Shown here: piece after piece, positions 7,864 through 17,245 of the stretch
How positions within the stretch are numbered: the first letter of the stretch is position 1
How the letters are laid out: each line of letters opens with the position of its first letter
Assembly: GCF_004745645.1 (NCBI RefSeq)
Contig: NZ_SRMB01000007.1
Location: 62,001-126,000, forward strand
Reading direction: 5' to 3'
From: Hymenobacter metallicola
GTDB taxonomy: Bacteria > Bacteroidota > Bacteroidia > Cytophagales > Hymenobacteraceae
Length of the DNA: 64,000 bases
Notes under the pieces: model-generated
Database searches by the model: none
What the model saw: the letters and a program-made list of their open reading frames with translations, nothing else
Told to the model about the DNA's origin: nothing
Program-made: the position numbers and the translations under genes

Positions 7864-8415
7864 ATGGTTCAGCTCATTGGTCTTTCCGGCAAGCGCGGTA
7901 GTGGCAAAGACACCGTAGCCCGCCTCCTGCAGCAGCTTCAGCCCGAGCGCAACTGGCAGATTCTCTCTTTCGGCGACGCCATCAAGGCTGTGTGTGCTAC
8001 CCTGGCCGGCGAAGAAACGGCTCCTTACTATGACCAGCGGGGCAAGGCGGAATTGCTGCCCGATTTTGGCCGGACCCGGGGCGAAATGCTGCAGCAGGTG
8101 GGTGGTGCCCTACGGGCCTGGGATTACGAAATCTGGGTAAAGGCCTTTTTTGCCCGCCTGCCGCCGGGCCAGTGCGTGCTCGTCCCCGATGTGCGCTTCC
8201 CCAACGAGGCCCAGCCCATTCTGGACCGGGGCGGCCTGATGCTGCGCGTGGAAGGCGACCCGCTCAAGCAGCAGGGCGACGGTACCCGCGACGACAACCA
8301 CCCCAGCGAAACCGTGATGGACACCTACGCCCAGTTTACCGCCGTGCTGCACAACGTAGGCAGCCGCACCGACCTGCGCCACCAGGTAGAGCAACTGGTG
8401 TTGCCTTTGTTATAA
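7864..8415 (+). CDS. Deoxynucleoside monophosphate kinase-like P-loop protein
   Basis: 183 residues. The Walker A motif is at 6-16 (GLSGKRGSGKD), with DVRFPNEA and NHPSETVMD further on. These match the phage T4-type dNMP kinase family, which phosphorylates dNMPs using ATP. The frame is open further upstream from a GTG/TTG region, but the ATG at 7864 places the P-loop at the N-terminus as expected. The gene stands alone, diverging from lanB and ending just before a strong hairpin. The family is common in phages and scattered in bacteria, so horizontal acquisition is possible, although base composition looks like the neighbours. A dephospho-CoA or adenylate kinase is less likely given the HPSET motif. 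Confidence 0.7.
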   Translation: MVQLIGLSGKRGSGKDTVARLLQQLQPERNWQILSFGDAIKAVCATLAGEETAPYYDQRGKAELLPDFGRTRGEMLQQVGGALRAWDYEIWVKAFFARLPPGQCVLVPDVRFPNEAQPILDRGGLMLRVEGDPLKQQGDGTRDDNHPSETVMDTYAQFTAVLHNVGSRTDLRHQVEQLVLPLL

Positions 8416-8457
8416 CCTCTCGTCTTTTGGTTTGCGACTGGCCGCGCCCAACACCAA

Positions 8458-8487
8458 CAAGCCAGCCCACGGATGCAGGCTGGCTTG
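8458..8487. terminator. Terminator-like hairpin
   Basis: A perfect 10-bp stem (8458-8467 with 8478-8487) and a 10-base loop between two convergent genes; it can serve both. The T-rich tail is short. Confidence 0.65.
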
Positions 8488-8520
8488 TATAGTAAGCGCT
8501 ACCGGGGCTTAGCTCCGAAC

Positions 8521-10620
8521 CTAGTGCAGCACCTGTACCCGCTTATGGTAGGTTTGCCCGTTCATCGAGCACGACAGGGAGTACACGCCGGCCGGCAACG
8601 CCTGCGTATCGATGTGCACCTTCGTATCGGGGCTGGTGCCGCGGGCAACGGTGCGGCCCAGGTTGTCGAGCAGGGTGTAGGAAAGGGGCGGCGTAGGCTT
8701 CGTGGCTGCTTTGCGCGGCACCGCGGCCGGGGCTACTAGCACGTCAAACCCGGTATTGCTGGGGTTGGGAAATACTTCCAGCGCATCGCCGCTGCTTACG
8801 GTCTTTAGCGAGTCGGCCCCGGCACTGAGCTTGCTGGGGCGCCAGCTTTGCCCGTCGCCACCGGTGTAGGGCGTTGTGCGGTAGCCGCGGTAAATGGTCG
8901 AGGAAAGTCCGCAGCTGTTGGTTATAGTGCAGGAAAGCTCAAACGGTACATCGTAGCCCAGGGGCGCGTTTACGTAGATAGAGGATGTGTTGCCCAGCAC
9001 CCCGTTTGCGCCCGTCAGGGTCCATTGGTACGACACGTTGCCCTCCAGGTCGGGATGCATCACGCCAGCGGCCATTTCAAAGCCGTTGCCCTGCTGCACG
9101 TAATACTCGCCCGGCCCCCGCAGGAAAGTGGCATACGGCCCCCCGACCCACACCTGCCGGGTAAGGGTGACGGGAGAAGAAGTGCAGCCATACACGCTGT
9201 TGTACGTGGATTTCACGGTGATAAGACCATTATAGCCGGCCGTGGGGGTTACGCTATAACTCTCTCTCCGGCTGAAAAACCGGGTAGGCAGGACCGTACC
9301 GGTAGCAGCAAAGGCCGGCTCTATCTCCCAGGTGACGGGAGAGAAGATATCTGATTTGGTCACGCTGAAGGTCAGGCTGGAATTGTCACACAGCAGTTGG
9401 CCGTTGCTGGCAAGTTTCTCATTTTTCAGGGTTTCAATGATGCCCGCCTCAAACGCAAACCACTGAAACAGCGTAGCCACGGCCCGGATGGAGTAGTTGA
9501 AGGTTTCGTTGGCAATGGCTACGTGGTCAATGTCGCTGGGGGAACCGCCCAGGGCTGCAAACCGAGCCTGCAGAAAGGCATGGTTGGGTCCGTTGCCAAG
9601 GTTGGCGTCGCCCGGCTCCCGGTTCTGGCTGTTCAGCGCCGGCCCCGACGGGTCGTAGCGCTGCCAGGGGTTTACGCCGCTGGGAAAGAAGTCGGCCAGC
9701 TGGTTCAGGGTATAAAACAAGAACTTCATCCGGGCGCGGGCGTCCGGCTCGCAGTACATATCGGCGAGCAGGCCGCCTTGCTGCAGGGCAGTACCAGCGT
9801 TCCACTGCCGGGCGCGGTAGTCACCGCCGGGGTCGTTTTCGCAGTTGCCCGGCCCGCTGTTCGACCAGTACACGTTGCCCATGTTGTTTTCGTAGAAATC
9901 AGGCTTGCCCAGCGGGCAAGGGTGCGGGTGCGAGTGTGCATGGGCCGGCACGCTCATATCCCCGAGCAGGTGGGCCACCCGGCCCAGAATCTGCAGGGCC
10001 ACGGGCTGCCCAAACGACTTATCGAAGCGGGGCGAGTGGTAGAAGTTGATACGGTTGCCGCCGTTCATGTCGGTTATGGCTTCCAGGTAGTAATTGCCCT
10101 TGTACAGCTCGGGTAAGGAGGTGTAGGTAATGACATACTTGCGCGTGGGCCCACCGTAGAGGGCGAAGGGAATGGTCAGGTCGTGGCTGCCGTTGCGGTC
10201 CTGGCAAAACAAGTACACGCGGGCCTTTTCCCAGGCGTTGGGCGCAAGCGAGGAGCCATTCACGTTCAGGTTCATCGACTCGTGGTCCTCATCCCAGTTG
10301 TCGGCGTCCCAGAAATGGGTGATGGAAGGCGTGCTGGTATTCACGCTCAACGTGTACCCGTACACCGGGTCTTCCAGATCTTCGCGCCAGGCTCCTACCC
10401 CAATGGGGCAGATGTTGTTGAAAGGCTGGGCGCTGTTGCCGGGCCCGTGGAAACTCAGGCCCACCGCGTCGCGCAGCACGTCGATGCGCCCAAGCTGCTG
10501 CTCCAAAAACAGGTAGGACTCCTTCACCATGTGCTGGTGCACCCATTCCTTGTGGGCAAAAGCCGGGAGCTGGCTAAGCCACAGGCAGAGTGTAACTCCG
10601 ATAGATAGAGATTTTTTCAT
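8521..10620 (-). CDS. Secreted zinc-dependent phospholipase C-like protein with T9SS sorting domain
   Basis: 699 residues from the ATG at 10620. Signal peptide at 1-22, ending at AFA. The mature start HKEWVHQH places a Trp and His near the N-terminus, and HFWDAD (H102, D105) and RVAHLLGDMSVPAHAHSHPH (H217, D221, H227) follow. This H-x3-D-x5-H arrangement and the FNYSIRAVATLF helix resemble the zinc-dependent phospholipase C/P1 nuclease fold. After about residue 400 come Ig-like or PKD-like segments with SCTIT and YQWTL patterns, then a type A T9SS C-terminal domain (from about 620, VFPNPSNTGFDV ... ALPAGVYSLS). The protein is therefore probably exported by T9SS and may be cell-surface anchored. 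The open frame extends 13 codons upstream, but the ATG at 10620 gives a standard signal peptide. The substrate is not predictable. Confidence 0.7.
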   Translation of the reverse strand: MKKSLSIGVTLCLWLSQLPAFAHKEWVHQHMVKESYLFLEQQLGRIDVLRDAVGLSFHGPGNSAQPFNNICPIGVGAWREDLEDPVYGYTLSVNTSTPSITHFWDADNWDEDHESMNLNVNGSSLAPNAWEKARVYLFCQDRNGSHDLTIPFALYGGPTRKYVITYTSLPELYKGNYYLEAITDMNGGNRINFYHSPRFDKSFGQPVALQILGRVAHLLGDMSVPAHAHSHPHPCPLGKPDFYENNMGNVYWSNSGPGNCENDPGGDYRARQWNAGTALQQGGLLADMYCEPDARARMKFLFYTLNQLADFFPSGVNPWQRYDPSGPALNSQNREPGDANLGNGPNHAFLQARFAALGGSPSDIDHVAIANETFNYSIRAVATLFQWFAFEAGIIETLKNEKLASNGQLLCDNSSLTFSVTKSDIFSPVTWEIEPAFAATGTVLPTRFFSRRESYSVTPTAGYNGLITVKSTYNSVYGCTSSPVTLTRQVWVGGPYATFLRGPGEYYVQQGNGFEMAAGVMHPDLEGNVSYQWTLTGANGVLGNTSSIYVNAPLGYDVPFELSCTITNSCGLSSTIYRGYRTTPYTGGDGQSWRPSKLSAGADSLKTVSSGDALEVFPNPSNTGFDVLVAPAAVPRKAATKPTPPLSYTLLDNLGRTVARGTSPDTKVHIDTQALPAGVYSLSCSMNGQTYHKRVQVLH

Positions 10621-10920
10621 GGTAGAAATAGGTAGAATAAGGATGATCGATAAGCACACTAACGAAAGACCGGCAGCCTATGCCCGCTCAGCCACTTGCG
10701 GGGCAGCAATACGCTCGGGAAGCCCGGGAGCAGCCGTAGCTTTTCCTATGTAAGCGCTGCAAAGTGAGGAGCTTAAAACTCCGGGCAACTTTTATTACAC
10801 CAACACCACGTTTGACAGGATAAAGACCGGCTGCCGCATTTACCCGCTTTTTCCCAGAACCGTAGTGTGCCTACCAGCTTGGCGGCTGGCTAATTTGCGG
10901 CCCCAAGCGCTGCCCTAGCT
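10621..10920. other. Intergenic region, no clear element
   Basis: 300 bases between two divergent genes. It must contain both promoters, but no exact TAnnTTTG with partner was seen. A single TACACCAA near 10795-10802 resembles the lantibiotic-region repeat but has no second copy 21 bp away. Confidence 0.4.
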
Positions 10921-11271
10921 ATGAATAGAATTCCCCTCAAGATCTGGAACCGCATCGATATGCTGCAGGCGCCCATTGCCGCCGAAGTGCCGGCTTCGGC
11001 CCCGGGCCGGCGTCGCTGGGTAGATATTCACTATGACCTGACCCGTAAGCACCTCACTTGTCCGCCGCACCGCTACTGCATTATCGACCGGGAATTCGAT
11101 GCGGCGCTGCTGGCAGCGTACGCACCCGATGGCGACGAAGACCTGGCCATGCTCAGCATAAAGCAGTATTATGTGGCCGATGCGCCTCAGCTGTACGCGG
11201 TGCTGGCCGAGCTTGGGGCTGCTCCGGGTTTGTTTGAGGCTCCCTGGAACGTCGGGCATCCGCTGCTATAG
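10921..11271 (+). CDS. Hypothetical protein, 116 aa
   Basis: A 116-residue soluble protein with no signal peptide or membrane segment. It is rich in acidic and aromatic residues (HYDLTRKHLTCPPHRYCIIDREFD) and ends in LFEAPWNVGHPLL. It starts with ATG at 10921 and ends 18 bases before the pruA -7 box. No family is recognised. GC and codon use match the neighbours, so it is probably a real lineage-specific gene. Confidence 0.55.
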   Translation: MNRIPLKIWNRIDMLQAPIAAEVPASAPGRRRWVDIHYDLTRKHLTCPPHRYCIIDREFDAALLAAYAPDGDEDLAMLSIKQYYVADAPQLYAVLAELGAAPGLFEAPWNVGHPLL

Positions 11272-11289
11272 CGCCCCGCATATCCTGCT

Positions 11290-11297
11290 TACCTTTG
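11290..11297 (+). promoter_or_regulatory. Putative -7 box (TACCTTTG) of pruA
   Basis: An exact TAnnTTTG element 46 bases before the ATG at 11343. It overlaps an upstream in-frame TTG (11295), which argues against that codon being the start. No TTTG at the -33 position. Confidence 0.5.
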
Positions 11298-11342
11298 TCG
11301 CACCACCCCATCGAAAACATACCTCCAACTCCTCCCTCCGCT

Positions 11343-13013
<1,671 letters not shown>

Positions 13014-13033
13014 GGCTGTTCTTGATTTGACAC

Positions 13034-13070
13034 AAAAAGGCCGCTCCGGAATTTCGGAGCGGCCTTTTTT
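13034..13070. terminator. Strong bidirectional terminator after pruA
   Basis: AAAAAGGCCGCTCCG and its complement form a 15-bp stem flanked by A- and T-runs. It separates pruA from a convergent small gene. Confidence 0.9.
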
Positions 13071-13072
13071 AA

Positions 13073-13363
13073 TTATCCGGTGAAAGCCCTACTGCCTTCT
13101 TGCGCAGCCTGGGGATGAATACCCATCACGCCGTCGTGGTGCTCGGTGCAGTAAAAGCCCAGCTCCCGTCCGCTGCACGGGTCCCCATTCTCATGCACGT
13201 TCACGCAGGCTGGTAGCTGCGGTTGTAGCCGGGCCACTTCCAGTACGACCGGGAAGTACACCCACTCCCGGCAGTTGGCGCTCCAGGGGCGGCCGCGGAA
13301 GGTTTCGGTATAGCCCCGGGCTTGGAGAGCTTCTTCCAGAGGACGTAGGTGCTCACAAATCAT
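13073..13363 (-). CDS. Hypothetical protein, 96 aa
   Basis: 96 residues, no signal peptide. Four cysteines: C3, then C51, with C61 (NGDPCSGREL) and C70 (GFYCTEHHDG) in a conserved-looking segment that also carries HH and GIHP. This could bind a metal, but no known motif fits. It converges with pruA across a terminator and is followed upstream by the nuo promoter region. I recall similar short proteins in Hymenobacter-like genomes, of unknown function. Confidence 0.55.
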   Translation of the reverse strand: MICEHLRPLEEALQARGYTETFRGRPWSANCREWVYFPVVLEVARLQPQLPACVNVHENGDPCSGRELGFYCTEHHDGVMGIHPQAAQEGSRAFTG

Positions 13364-13596
13364 GATGGTTCGGTTGGTGGCTGGGCTTGCATCGGCGTGA
13401 GGCTTGTTTCATCCTTGTATCCGGTGCGTGTAACGCAATAGCCCGCCCCAACAATTCCACGGTATGGCAGCTTTACCAGCTCCAGGCCCGGTATCCTGGG
13501 TAGCACAGCGCCCGGGGAACGACTGTATCGGGGGGCATATTAATAAAACCTAATTTGTCCAAATATACGTCAATCCGAACCCCACCTCCCAGAACC

Positions 13597-13627
13597 TTTG
13601 TTCCCAAGCCTCTAAGCCCTACCTTTG
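13597..13627 (+). promoter_or_regulatory. nuo operon promoter (TTTG-N19-TACCTTTG)
   Basis: TTTG at 13597-13600, exactly 19 bases, then TACCTTTG at 13620-13627. This is a perfect match to the primary-sigma promoter of Bacteroidota. The expected start site is about 13633, some 38 bases before the nuoA ATG. The rest of 13364-13670 holds no other recognisable element. Confidence 0.85.
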
Positions 13628-13670
13628 CCCTCCAACGCCCATTTCGATGGGCCTTTAACTGCTGAATCGT

Positions 13671-14066
13671 ATGCTTCTCGCTGTAACCACTAATTACCAG
13701 CCGGTTGATTTTCTGCCCATTGTGGTACAATTCGGCCTGGCCATTGCCTTCGTGGCCTTCGCCATGATTGTGTCCCACCTGGTGGGCCCCAACCGCAAAA
13801 GCAAAGTCAAAAACGAAGCTTTCGAGTGCGGTATCGAGTCGGTGGGCAATGCCCGCACCCCGATTTCCATCAAATACTTCCTCACCGCCATCTTGTTCGT
13901 ACTCTTCGACGTGGAGGTAATCTTCATGTACCCGTGGGCCGTGAACTTCCGCACGCTCGGTTGGGACGGCTTCGTCCAGATGATTGTGTTCCTGGCGCTG
14001 CTGATGGCCGGCTTTGCCTACGTTATCAAGAAGGGCATTCTGAAGTGGACCGGCACCCACGCCTAA
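13671..14066 (+). CDS. nuoA: NADH-quinone oxidoreductase subunit A
   Basis: 131 residues with three transmembrane helices (about 15-37, 68-90 and 97-119), typical of NuoA in the membrane arm of complex I. The family segment KNEAFECGIESVGNAR forms the loop containing the conserved Cys, and FDVEVIFMYPWA is also diagnostic. First gene of the complex I cluster, downstream of a perfect promoter. The gap to nuoB is 78 bases. Confidence 0.95.
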   Translation: MLLAVTTNYQPVDFLPIVVQFGLAIAFVAFAMIVSHLVGPNRKSKVKNEAFECGIESVGNARTPISIKYFLTAILFVLFDVEVIFMYPWAVNFRTLGWDGFVQMIVFLALLMAGFAYVIKKGILKWTGTHA

Positions 14067-14144
14067 GTCCAATTCAATCAAACTTTTGCCGGCTCGCTGG
14101 TGTTCGGATAAAGGGCAATTAGCCCCTCCAAACTGACAAATCTC

Positions 14145-14702
14145 ATGAGCGATATTCGTGTTCCTGAAATAAAGATGGTCGAGGCCCCTGAGGGCGTAGA
14201 AGGCGCTGGCTTCTTCGCAACCTCCCTGGAATCGGTGGTGGGCATGGCCCGCGCCAACTCCCTGTGGCCCCTGCCCTTCGCTACTTCCTGCTGCGGCATC
14301 GAGTTTATGGCCACCATGGGCTCGCACTACGACATCTCCCGCTTCGGCTCGGAGCGCCCGTCGTTTTCGCCCCGGCAGGCCGACCTGCTGATGGTAATGG
14401 GTACCATTGCTAAGAAAATGGCCCCCATCGTGAAGCAGGTGTACGAGCAGATGGCCGAGCCCCGCTGGGTGCTGGCCATGGGCGCCTGCGCCTGCTCGGG
14501 CGGCATCTTCGACTCCTACTCCGTGCTGCAGGGCATCGACCGGATTATTCCCGTTGATGTGTACGTGCCCGGCTGCCCGCCCCGCCCCGAGCAGGTGCTC
14601 GACGGCCTGATGCGCGTCCAGGACTTGGCCCGTACCGAATCGATTCGCCGCCGCAATGCGCCCGAGTACCAGGCGCTGCTGGCTTCTTACAACATCAAGT
14701 AG
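14145..14702 (+). CDS. nuoB: NADH-quinone oxidoreductase subunit B
   Basis: 185 residues. Carries the ligands of the terminal [4Fe-4S] cluster N2: tandem C49-C50 in TSCCGIEFMA, a Cys in MGACACSGG and one in VPGCPPRPEQ. It sits at the junction of the peripheral and membrane arms and passes electrons to quinone. It lies between nuoA and nuoC, with a terminator-like hairpin in the following 65-base gap. Confidence 0.95.
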   Translation: MSDIRVPEIKMVEAPEGVEGAGFFATSLESVVGMARANSLWPLPFATSCCGIEFMATMGSHYDISRFGSERPSFSPRQADLLMVMGTIAKKMAPIVKQVYEQMAEPRWVLAMGACACSGGIFDSYSVLQGIDRIIPVDVYVPGCPPRPEQVLDGLMRVQDLARTESIRRRNAPEYQALLASYNIK

Positions 14703-14706
14703 ATTG

Positions 14707-14743
14707 AAAACTGGCGCTGTAAGCTTTTTGCAGCGCCAGTTTT
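14707..14743 (+). terminator. Terminator-like hairpin inside the nuo operon
   Basis: A perfect 13-bp stem (14707-14719 with 14731-14743) ending in TTTT, with an 11-base loop, between nuoB and nuoC. It may attenuate or process the transcript, since nuoC onwards has no obvious promoter of its own. Confidence 0.7.
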
Positions 14744-14767
14744 CGCCTCTTAGCTTCTCTTACAGGA

Positions 14768-15337
14768 ATGGCTGAAAATACCCAAGAATCCGCGGCAGCA
14801 CCCCAGGAAGCGGCGGCCCCGCAGGACCCGCAAGCGGCGAAAAACGCCCAGCTGCTGGCGCTGTTGCAGCGCCTGTTTGGTGCCGACACGTTTACCGACG
14901 TGGAGGAGCCCTACGGCCTGCTGACGGTGACGACTACGCGGGAGCGGATTCACGAAATCATGGCCGGCCTGCAGCAGGACCAGGAGTTGCAAATGAACTT
15001 CCTGACCACGATGTGCGGCATTCACTACCCCGAAAACGAGGGCAAGGAACTGGGCATGATTTACCATGTGCACAGCCTGGTGAACAACCTGCGCCTGCGC
15101 ATCAAGATTTTCTTCCCCATTGCCGACCCGGTCGTGCCCACGCTGACTGACCTCTACGCTACGGCCAACTGGATGGAGCGCGAGGCTTACGACTTCTACG
15201 GCATCATCTTCACGGGCCACCCTAACCTGATCCGCATCCTGAATGTGGAAGACATGGACTACCACCCCATGCGCAAGGAATACGCGCTGGAAGACGGTAC
15301 CCGCGAAGACAAAACAGACCTTTTCTTCGGCCGCTAG
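14768..15337 (+). CDS. nuoC: NADH-quinone oxidoreductase subunit C
   Basis: 189 residues, a peripheral-arm subunit equivalent to the 30-kDa subunit. The first ~35 residues are an Ala/Gln/Pro-rich tail (AAAPQEAAAPQDPQAAKNAQ) not usual in the core family. The core then ends with the signature DWMEREAYDFYGIIFTGHPNLIRIL-like segment and MRKEYALED. It is a separate gene from nuoD, not a NuoCD fusion; 18 bases separate them. Confidence 0.95.
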   Translation: MAENTQESAAAPQEAAAPQDPQAAKNAQLLALLQRLFGADTFTDVEEPYGLLTVTTTRERIHEIMAGLQQDQELQMNFLTTMCGIHYPENEGKELGMIYHVHSLVNNLRLRIKIFFPIADPVVPTLTDLYATANWMEREAYDFYGIIFTGHPNLIRILNVEDMDYHPMRKEYALEDGTREDKTDLFFGR

Positions 15338-15355
15338 GCCCCTGATTCATACATC

Positions 15356-16621
15356 ATGGCAGTAAACGACACGCTGGAAGGTACCCACAAGATCATCCAG
15401 GAAGCCAAGGAACAGCAGCAGAACAGCGGCCTGGTTCCCACGCTCAACGACTTTTCGCAGGAGTTGACGACCCTGAACCTGGGTCCGACGCACCCGGCTA
15501 CGCACGGCATTTTCCAGAACATCCTGCAAATGGATGGGGAGCGGATTATTTCCGGCGTGCCCACCATTGGCTATATCCACCGGGCCTTCGAGAAGATTGC
15601 CGAGCGCCGGCCCTTCTACCAGATTACACCCCTCACCGACCGGATGAACTACTGTTCGTCGCCCATTAATAACATGGGCTGGCACATGACGGTAGAGAAG
15701 CTGCTCGGCGTGACGGTGCCCAAGCGCGCCCAGTACATGCGCGTCATTGCCATGGAGCTGGCCCGCATCACCGACCACTTGATCTGTAACTCGATTCTGG
15801 GCGTGGATACGGGTGCTTTCACTGGCTTCCTCTATGTGTTCCAAGAGCGCGAAAAGGTCTACGAGATTTACGAGGAAATCTGCGGCGCCCGCCTCACCAC
15901 CAACATGGGCCGCGTGGGCGGCATGGAGCGCGACTTCTCGGATGTCGCCATCCAGAAGCTACGCGACTGGCTCAAGACCTTCCCCGCCGTGATGAAGGAG
16001 TTCGAGTCCATGTTCAACCGCAACCGCATTTTCATGGACCGCGTAGTAAACGTGGGTCCGATTACGGCGGAGCGGGCTTTGAACTACGGCTTCACCGGTC
16101 CCAACCTGCGTGCCGCCGGCGTCGACTACGATGTGCGGGTGATGAACCCTTACTCCAGCTACGAGGACTTCGACTTCGAAATCCCCGTGGGCACCAAGGG
16201 CGACACCTACGACCGGTTTATGGTCCGCAACGAGGAAATCTGGCAGAGCCTGCGCATCATCAATCAGGCCCTGGAAAACCTGCCCGAAGGCCCCTTCCAC
16301 GCCGATGCCCCGCACTACTACCTGCCCCCCAAGCAGGCCGTGTACAAGAACATGGAGGCCCTGATCTACCACTTCAAAATCATCATGGGTGAGATTGAAG
16401 CGCCGGTAGGCGAGGTATATCACTCCGTGGAAGGCGGCAACGGCGAGTTGGGCTTCTACCTGATTTCCGACGGGGGCCGCACGCCCTACCGCCTGCATTT
16501 CCGCCGCCCCTGCTTTATTTACTACCAGGCTTACCCCGAAATGGTGGTGGGCAGCAGCCTCTCCGACGCCATCGTGACCTTGTCGTCGATGAACGTAATT
16601 GCCGGCGAGCTGGACGCGTAG
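15356..16621 (+). CDS. nuoD: NADH-quinone oxidoreductase subunit D
   Basis: 421 residues, the 49-kDa subunit, which forms the quinone-binding pocket with NuoB. Diagnostic segments: LGPTHPATHGIFQ, GYIHRAFEKIAE, RMNYCSSPINN, and the C-terminal SVEGGNGELGFYLISDGG. Related to hydrogenase large subunits but without metal-ligand cysteines, as expected. Part of the nuoA-J transcription unit. Confidence 0.96.
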   Translation: MAVNDTLEGTHKIIQEAKEQQQNSGLVPTLNDFSQELTTLNLGPTHPATHGIFQNILQMDGERIISGVPTIGYIHRAFEKIAERRPFYQITPLTDRMNYCSSPINNMGWHMTVEKLLGVTVPKRAQYMRVIAMELARITDHLICNSILGVDTGAFTGFLYVFQEREKVYEIYEEICGARLTTNMGRVGGMERDFSDVAIQKLRDWLKTFPAVMKEFESMFNRNRIFMDRVVNVGPITAERALNYGFTGPNLRAAGVDYDVRVMNPYSSYEDFDFEIPVGTKGDTYDRFMVRNEEIWQSLRIINQALENLPEGPFHADAPHYYLPPKQAVYKNMEALIYHFKIIMGEIEAPVGEVYHSVEGGNGELGFYLISDGGRTPYRLHFRRPCFIYYQAYPEMVVGSSLSDAIVTLSSMNVIAGELDA

Positions 16622-16642
16622 TTTTTTGCTGAATTTAACTGT

Positions 16643-17218
16643 ATGGAATCGACAACCGCGCCCGTGAAACCCCAGTTTTCGGAAGCTGCCAAGGCTGAAA
16701 TAGACCGTATCTGCAAGCAATACCCCGAGGAGCGGCGCAAGTCGGCCATGCTGCCGGTGCTGCACATTGCCCAGGCCGAATTCGGTGGCTGGGTAGCCCC
16801 CGAGGTACAAGATCTGGTAGCCGAGGTACTGGGCGTGAAACCCATCGAGGTGTACGAGGTTTCGACCTTCTACACCATGTTCAACCTTAAGCCGGTGGGC
16901 AAGCACGTGCTGGAAATCTGCCGCACGGGCCCCTGCCAGCTGCGCGGCTCCGACGAGCTGACGGCTGAGCTGGAGCGTATCACCGGCGCTAAAGTTGGCG
17001 GTCCGCCCTCGGCCGACGGCCTGTTTACCTTGAAAGAGGTGGAGTGCCTGGCCGCCTGCGGCTTTGCCCCCGTGGTGCAGGTGCGCGAGAAATACTACGA
17101 GCAGCTGGATACCGAAGCTTCGGTGAATGCTATGCTCACCGAGTTGCGCAACATGGTGCACCGCCCGGCGCTTCCCTGGGAAGAAAAAGGCCTGCCCAAC
17201 GCCGTAGCCAACAATTAA
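16643..17218 (+). CDS. nuoE: NADH-quinone oxidoreductase subunit E
   Basis: 191 residues, a thioredoxin-like [2Fe-2S] protein of the NADH-input module (cluster N1a). The ligand pattern is visible as C-x4-C in CRTGPCQLRG and C-x3-C in CLAACGFAPV. An N-terminal helical bundle precedes it (CKQYPEERRKSAMLPVLH). Located 21 bases after nuoD and 27 before nuoF. Confidence 0.95.
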   Translation: MESTTAPVKPQFSEAAKAEIDRICKQYPEERRKSAMLPVLHIAQAEFGGWVAPEVQDLVAEVLGVKPIEVYEVSTFYTMFNLKPVGKHVLEICRTGPCQLRGSDELTAELERITGAKVGGPPSADGLFTLKEVECLAACGFAPVVQVREKYYEQLDTEASVNAMLTELRNMVHRPALPWEEKGLPNAVANN

Positions 17219-17245
17219 CCTCTTTCAGCTAACCGCTCAGACACT

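Noticed and set aside
10795..10802. TACACCAA copy upstream of the phospholipase-like gene
   Set aside because: Single copy without a 21-bp partner; probably chance.
15959..17161. 400-residue open frame antisense to nuoD-nuoE
   Set aside because: Shadow frame; it spans the boundary of two certain genes.
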